This document shows positions 62,326 to 64,000 of a stretch of 64,000 bases of DNA, one piece after another. The notes under the pieces were generated by a model. It was not told the DNA's origin. It searched no databases and worked only from the letters and a program-made list of their open reading frames with translations. A program made the translations under genes and the position numbers. This DNA is from a virus: the IMG/VR virus record IMGVR_UViG_3300042922_000542, positions 126,001-190,000 of that record. The stretch is one strand, 5' to 3'. Numbering within the stretch: position 1 is the stretch's first letter; each line of letters opens with the position of its first letter.

Positions 62326-63402
62326 TTATCTACCAGCAAATCCTTGCCAATCGACAGGTGCTTGTCCAATACTTTCTTGGCCTGCTAGTTTACCATCGTT
62401 CATCGTCTTAGGAGTAACAATGGATGTTTTAGCATTAGCTGTTTGATCGTATGCAGGTAAGTTACCAACATTCGTACCAGTAGCTGAGTCAGATGGTATT
62501 TGACCAAGGCTACGATTAAATAGATTAGCATTGCCTGGTGCATATATAGCATCCCCAAGTTCAGGATTGAAGTTGTAGCTATTTGATACAATACGATATT
62601 GTTTCAATAAATCATTAGCTATACTTGTGATTATTGGAGAACGATATACAACACAGTTGAAGTTAAGATCATATGTAACGATATCATGAGATGGATTGGC
62701 ATCCATGTTAAGCACCTGTTGTGAAATACCAGTTGGATAACAGTCAGCAAGTAACACCGCACGTTCAACTTGAGATCCTGAACGATCATGAAGTACATAT
62801 ATAAATTCACAAGTATGATTTGCTTCATTAAATGGTATACCTTCATCAGATTCATTTTCTCTTCTGTACAATCTCTTTTCTTTACCATCAGCATCTTTTC
62901 CGCCAGATATCCAACCACCGTATGTTGCGAGACCTGAGTTTTCATCACCGATAGCATTCATCCATCCATCAATTACTGTATAGAATGGTGAGCCTGTAAA
63001 TTCATATACACCTATTTGTATTGAGTTTGTAGTTTCTTTCGTTACAGTTGGTATATTGAATTGTCTTCCTGCAAATCCACCTTGTACAGGTGTACTAGCA
63101 TTTTCAAGAACTTTATCCTGGAAACCAGTTACAGATCTATTCATATATTCAAGCATATGTTTTACCTGAATAAATAATGAATCACTACTGTAAATATTAT
63201 CACCGCCAGCAAACATTTTTGCAATTGCTTTTGGTGGTCTAACCATGAATAAACGTCCAAATCCATCCATTAATGGCGAATAGTTTGATAATGCATGATG
63301 TGTCGCATTAACTCCGCCAACAAATAAGCTATATTTTAGTATATCCGGGGAATCAAATTGTCTTCCGCCAGTTTGCGCTGTTATAACATTAGGCATTGCC
63401 AT
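62326..63402 (-). CDS. Tail tube-type virion protein
   Basis: 358 residues. Placed directly after the tail sheath gene, with a TAATG overlap and GGAGGTGG before the ATG. The stretch GFGRLFMVRPPKAIAK near the start and LLADCYPTGISQQVL followed by DIVTYDLNFNCVVYR are strand patterns expected of a myophage tube protein (gp19-like), with a long glycine-rich insertion and disordered C-terminal ~80 residues. Tube proteins line the contractile tail. Assignment rests mostly on order and the strand pattern. Confidence 0.62.
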   Translation of the reverse strand: MAMPNVITAQTGGRQFDSPDILKYSLFVGGVNATHHALSNYSPLMDGFGRLFMVRPPKAIAKMFAGGDNIYSSDSLFIQVKHMLEYMNRSVTGFQDKVLENASTPVQGGFAGRQFNIPTVTKETTNSIQIGVYEFTGSPFYTVIDGWMNAIGDENSGLATYGGWISGGKDADGKEKRLYRRENESDEGIPFNEANHTCEFIYVLHDRSGSQVERAVLLADCYPTGISQQVLNMDANPSHDIVTYDLNFNCVVYRSPIITSIANDLLKQYRIVSNSYNFNPELGDAIYAPGNANLFNRSLGQIPSDSATGTNVGNLPAYDQTANAKTSIVTPKTMNDGKLAGQESIGQAPVDWQGFAGR

Positions 63403-64000
63403 TATTTACCACCTCCTTGAGAATAGTCTGGTTGATTGATATCAATTTCCAGAATAATACGCTTATTGATATTACGGAAAGATACAGCTGCATAGCAATG
63501 CATCATCATATGTTTTTCTTCATATTCATTTGCTTCAAAGTAGATATTTAAATCCTGAACCCAATTTCCAATCCATGGTCTATAAATATCCATTTGAGAA
63601 TCTGTGTATCCTTTACGTACAACTGGATCACTCCACTCGTATAAGTATCCACGATTAGATTTATCTAATCCTTTTTTAAGGATATTGAGTACACGCACAT
63701 TAGTTTCTTCAAGCAATGCTGATGCATCATTTTGACATGTATTTTGAACTGCACGTTGTACCGTAATTCCCTCGTCTAATGTCAGATAATAATTTACACG
63801 ATTCTTGTATAATTCTTCTTTTACATCCCAGTCGATTAGATCTAATTCTGGCATGAATGTGTTTTTAATTATGTTTGGTATTTGTGCGTATGAATTTACA
63901 AACGGCTTATTAGGGCCATACTTAAGAATATGAGGAATTAATCTTTCTGCTAAGAAATATGTTACGGTAACTTTTACCTTTCTACCAGATGTAGGATCTA
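63402..64000 (-). CDS. Tail sheath protein, C-terminal part (runs off the window)
   Basis: The frame stays open from its stop at 63402 to the window edge, so an internal ATG at 63854 is not the start; at least 199 residues are visible. RKVKVTVTYFLAERLIPHIL is followed by helices and then WVQDLNIYFEANEYEEKHMM and AAVSFRNINKRIILEIDIN. This alternation and the conserved C-terminal strands resemble contractile tail sheath subunits. The neighbouring tube gene supports it. Confidence 0.65.
   Translation of the reverse strand, partial: DPTSGRKVKVTVTYFLAERLIPHILKYGPNKPFVNSYAQIPNIIKNTFMPELDLIDWDVKEELYKNRVNYYLTLDEGITVQRAVQNTCQNDASALLEETNVRVLNILKKGLDKSNRGYLYEWSDPVVRKGYTDSQMDIYRPWIGNWVQDLNIYFEANEYEEKHMMMHCYAAVSFRNINKRIILEIDINQPDYSQGGGK

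Noticed and set aside
63402-63854. A separate 150-aa protein starting at the ATG at 63854
   Set aside because: The frame is open upstream to the window edge, there is no ribosome site before that ATG, and the upstream translation reads as coherent protein, so it is the C-terminus of a longer gene.
1-64000. Alternative genetic code as in some large gut phages
   Set aside because: TAA, TAG and TGA all serve as terminal stops with ribosome sites or next genes right behind them, and no conserved protein reads through an internal stop.

Overview
The window looks like part of the genome of a very large (jumbo-class) contractile-tailed phage of a low-GC Gram-positive host (Bacillota, perhaps a clostridium). 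The signs are tight coding on both strands, strong AT bias, a GGAGG-type ribosome binding site before almost every gene, a prohead protease, tail sheath and tail tube genes, and many pieces of a phage multi-subunit RNA polymerase. TAA, TAG and TGA all end genes, so there is no sign of stop-codon recoding. No tRNA, rRNA, CRISPR array, insertion sequence or integrase was seen. No stretch longer than about 215 bases lacks a gene.

Layout. 1-8.5 kb (minus strand) holds information-processing genes: the N-terminal piece of an RNA polymerase beta' chain, a 3'-5' exoribonuclease-like protein, a candidate ssDNA-binding protein with a Q/N-rich tail, and the C-terminal piece of a split family B DNA polymerase. 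8.6-15 kb (mostly plus) holds a membrane zinc metalloprotease and a 1494-residue beta-like chain. 15-21 kb (minus) is a run of small unknown genes around a protein that joins sigma region 4 to an alpha-CTD-like domain. 21.2-24.3 kb (plus) holds two probable virion genes. 24.3-27.3 kb (minus) is a second run of small genes, including a DUF3307-like membrane protein and a HAD hydrolase. 27.4-46.7 kb (plus) mixes structural and enzymatic genes: a gp25-like baseplate protein, the detached C-terminal domain of beta, the C-terminal half of beta', a polyphosphate kinase 1 homologue, a kinase-like protein with a zinc ribbon, putative head proteins and the prohead protease. 46.9-53.4 kb (plus) encodes tail fibres and adsorption proteins, including an eight-repeat propeller-like protein and a phosphodiester glycosidase. 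53.4-64 kb (minus) has a second propeller-like paralogue, fibre and virion proteins, a P-loop kinase, a second and differently split beta chain, the tail tube protein and the tail sheath C-terminus.

Working together. Beta domain 6 occurs twice in unlike chains (10.6-15.1 kb and 59.1-61.4 kb), and so does beta domain 7 (29.9 kb and 59.1 kb). This argues for two phage RNA polymerases, as in phiKZ/AR9-type phages, but cut at different places. The sigma4/alpha-CTD protein may direct one of them, or host polymerase, to promoters. A 49-bp element repeated upstream of two neighbouring genes is a candidate promoter. Convergent gene blocks are separated by strong hairpin terminators.

The most unusual items are the phage-encoded PPK1, the twin differently split beta subunits, the sigma4/alpha-CTD fusion and the pair of eight-repeat adsorption-type proteins on opposite strands.
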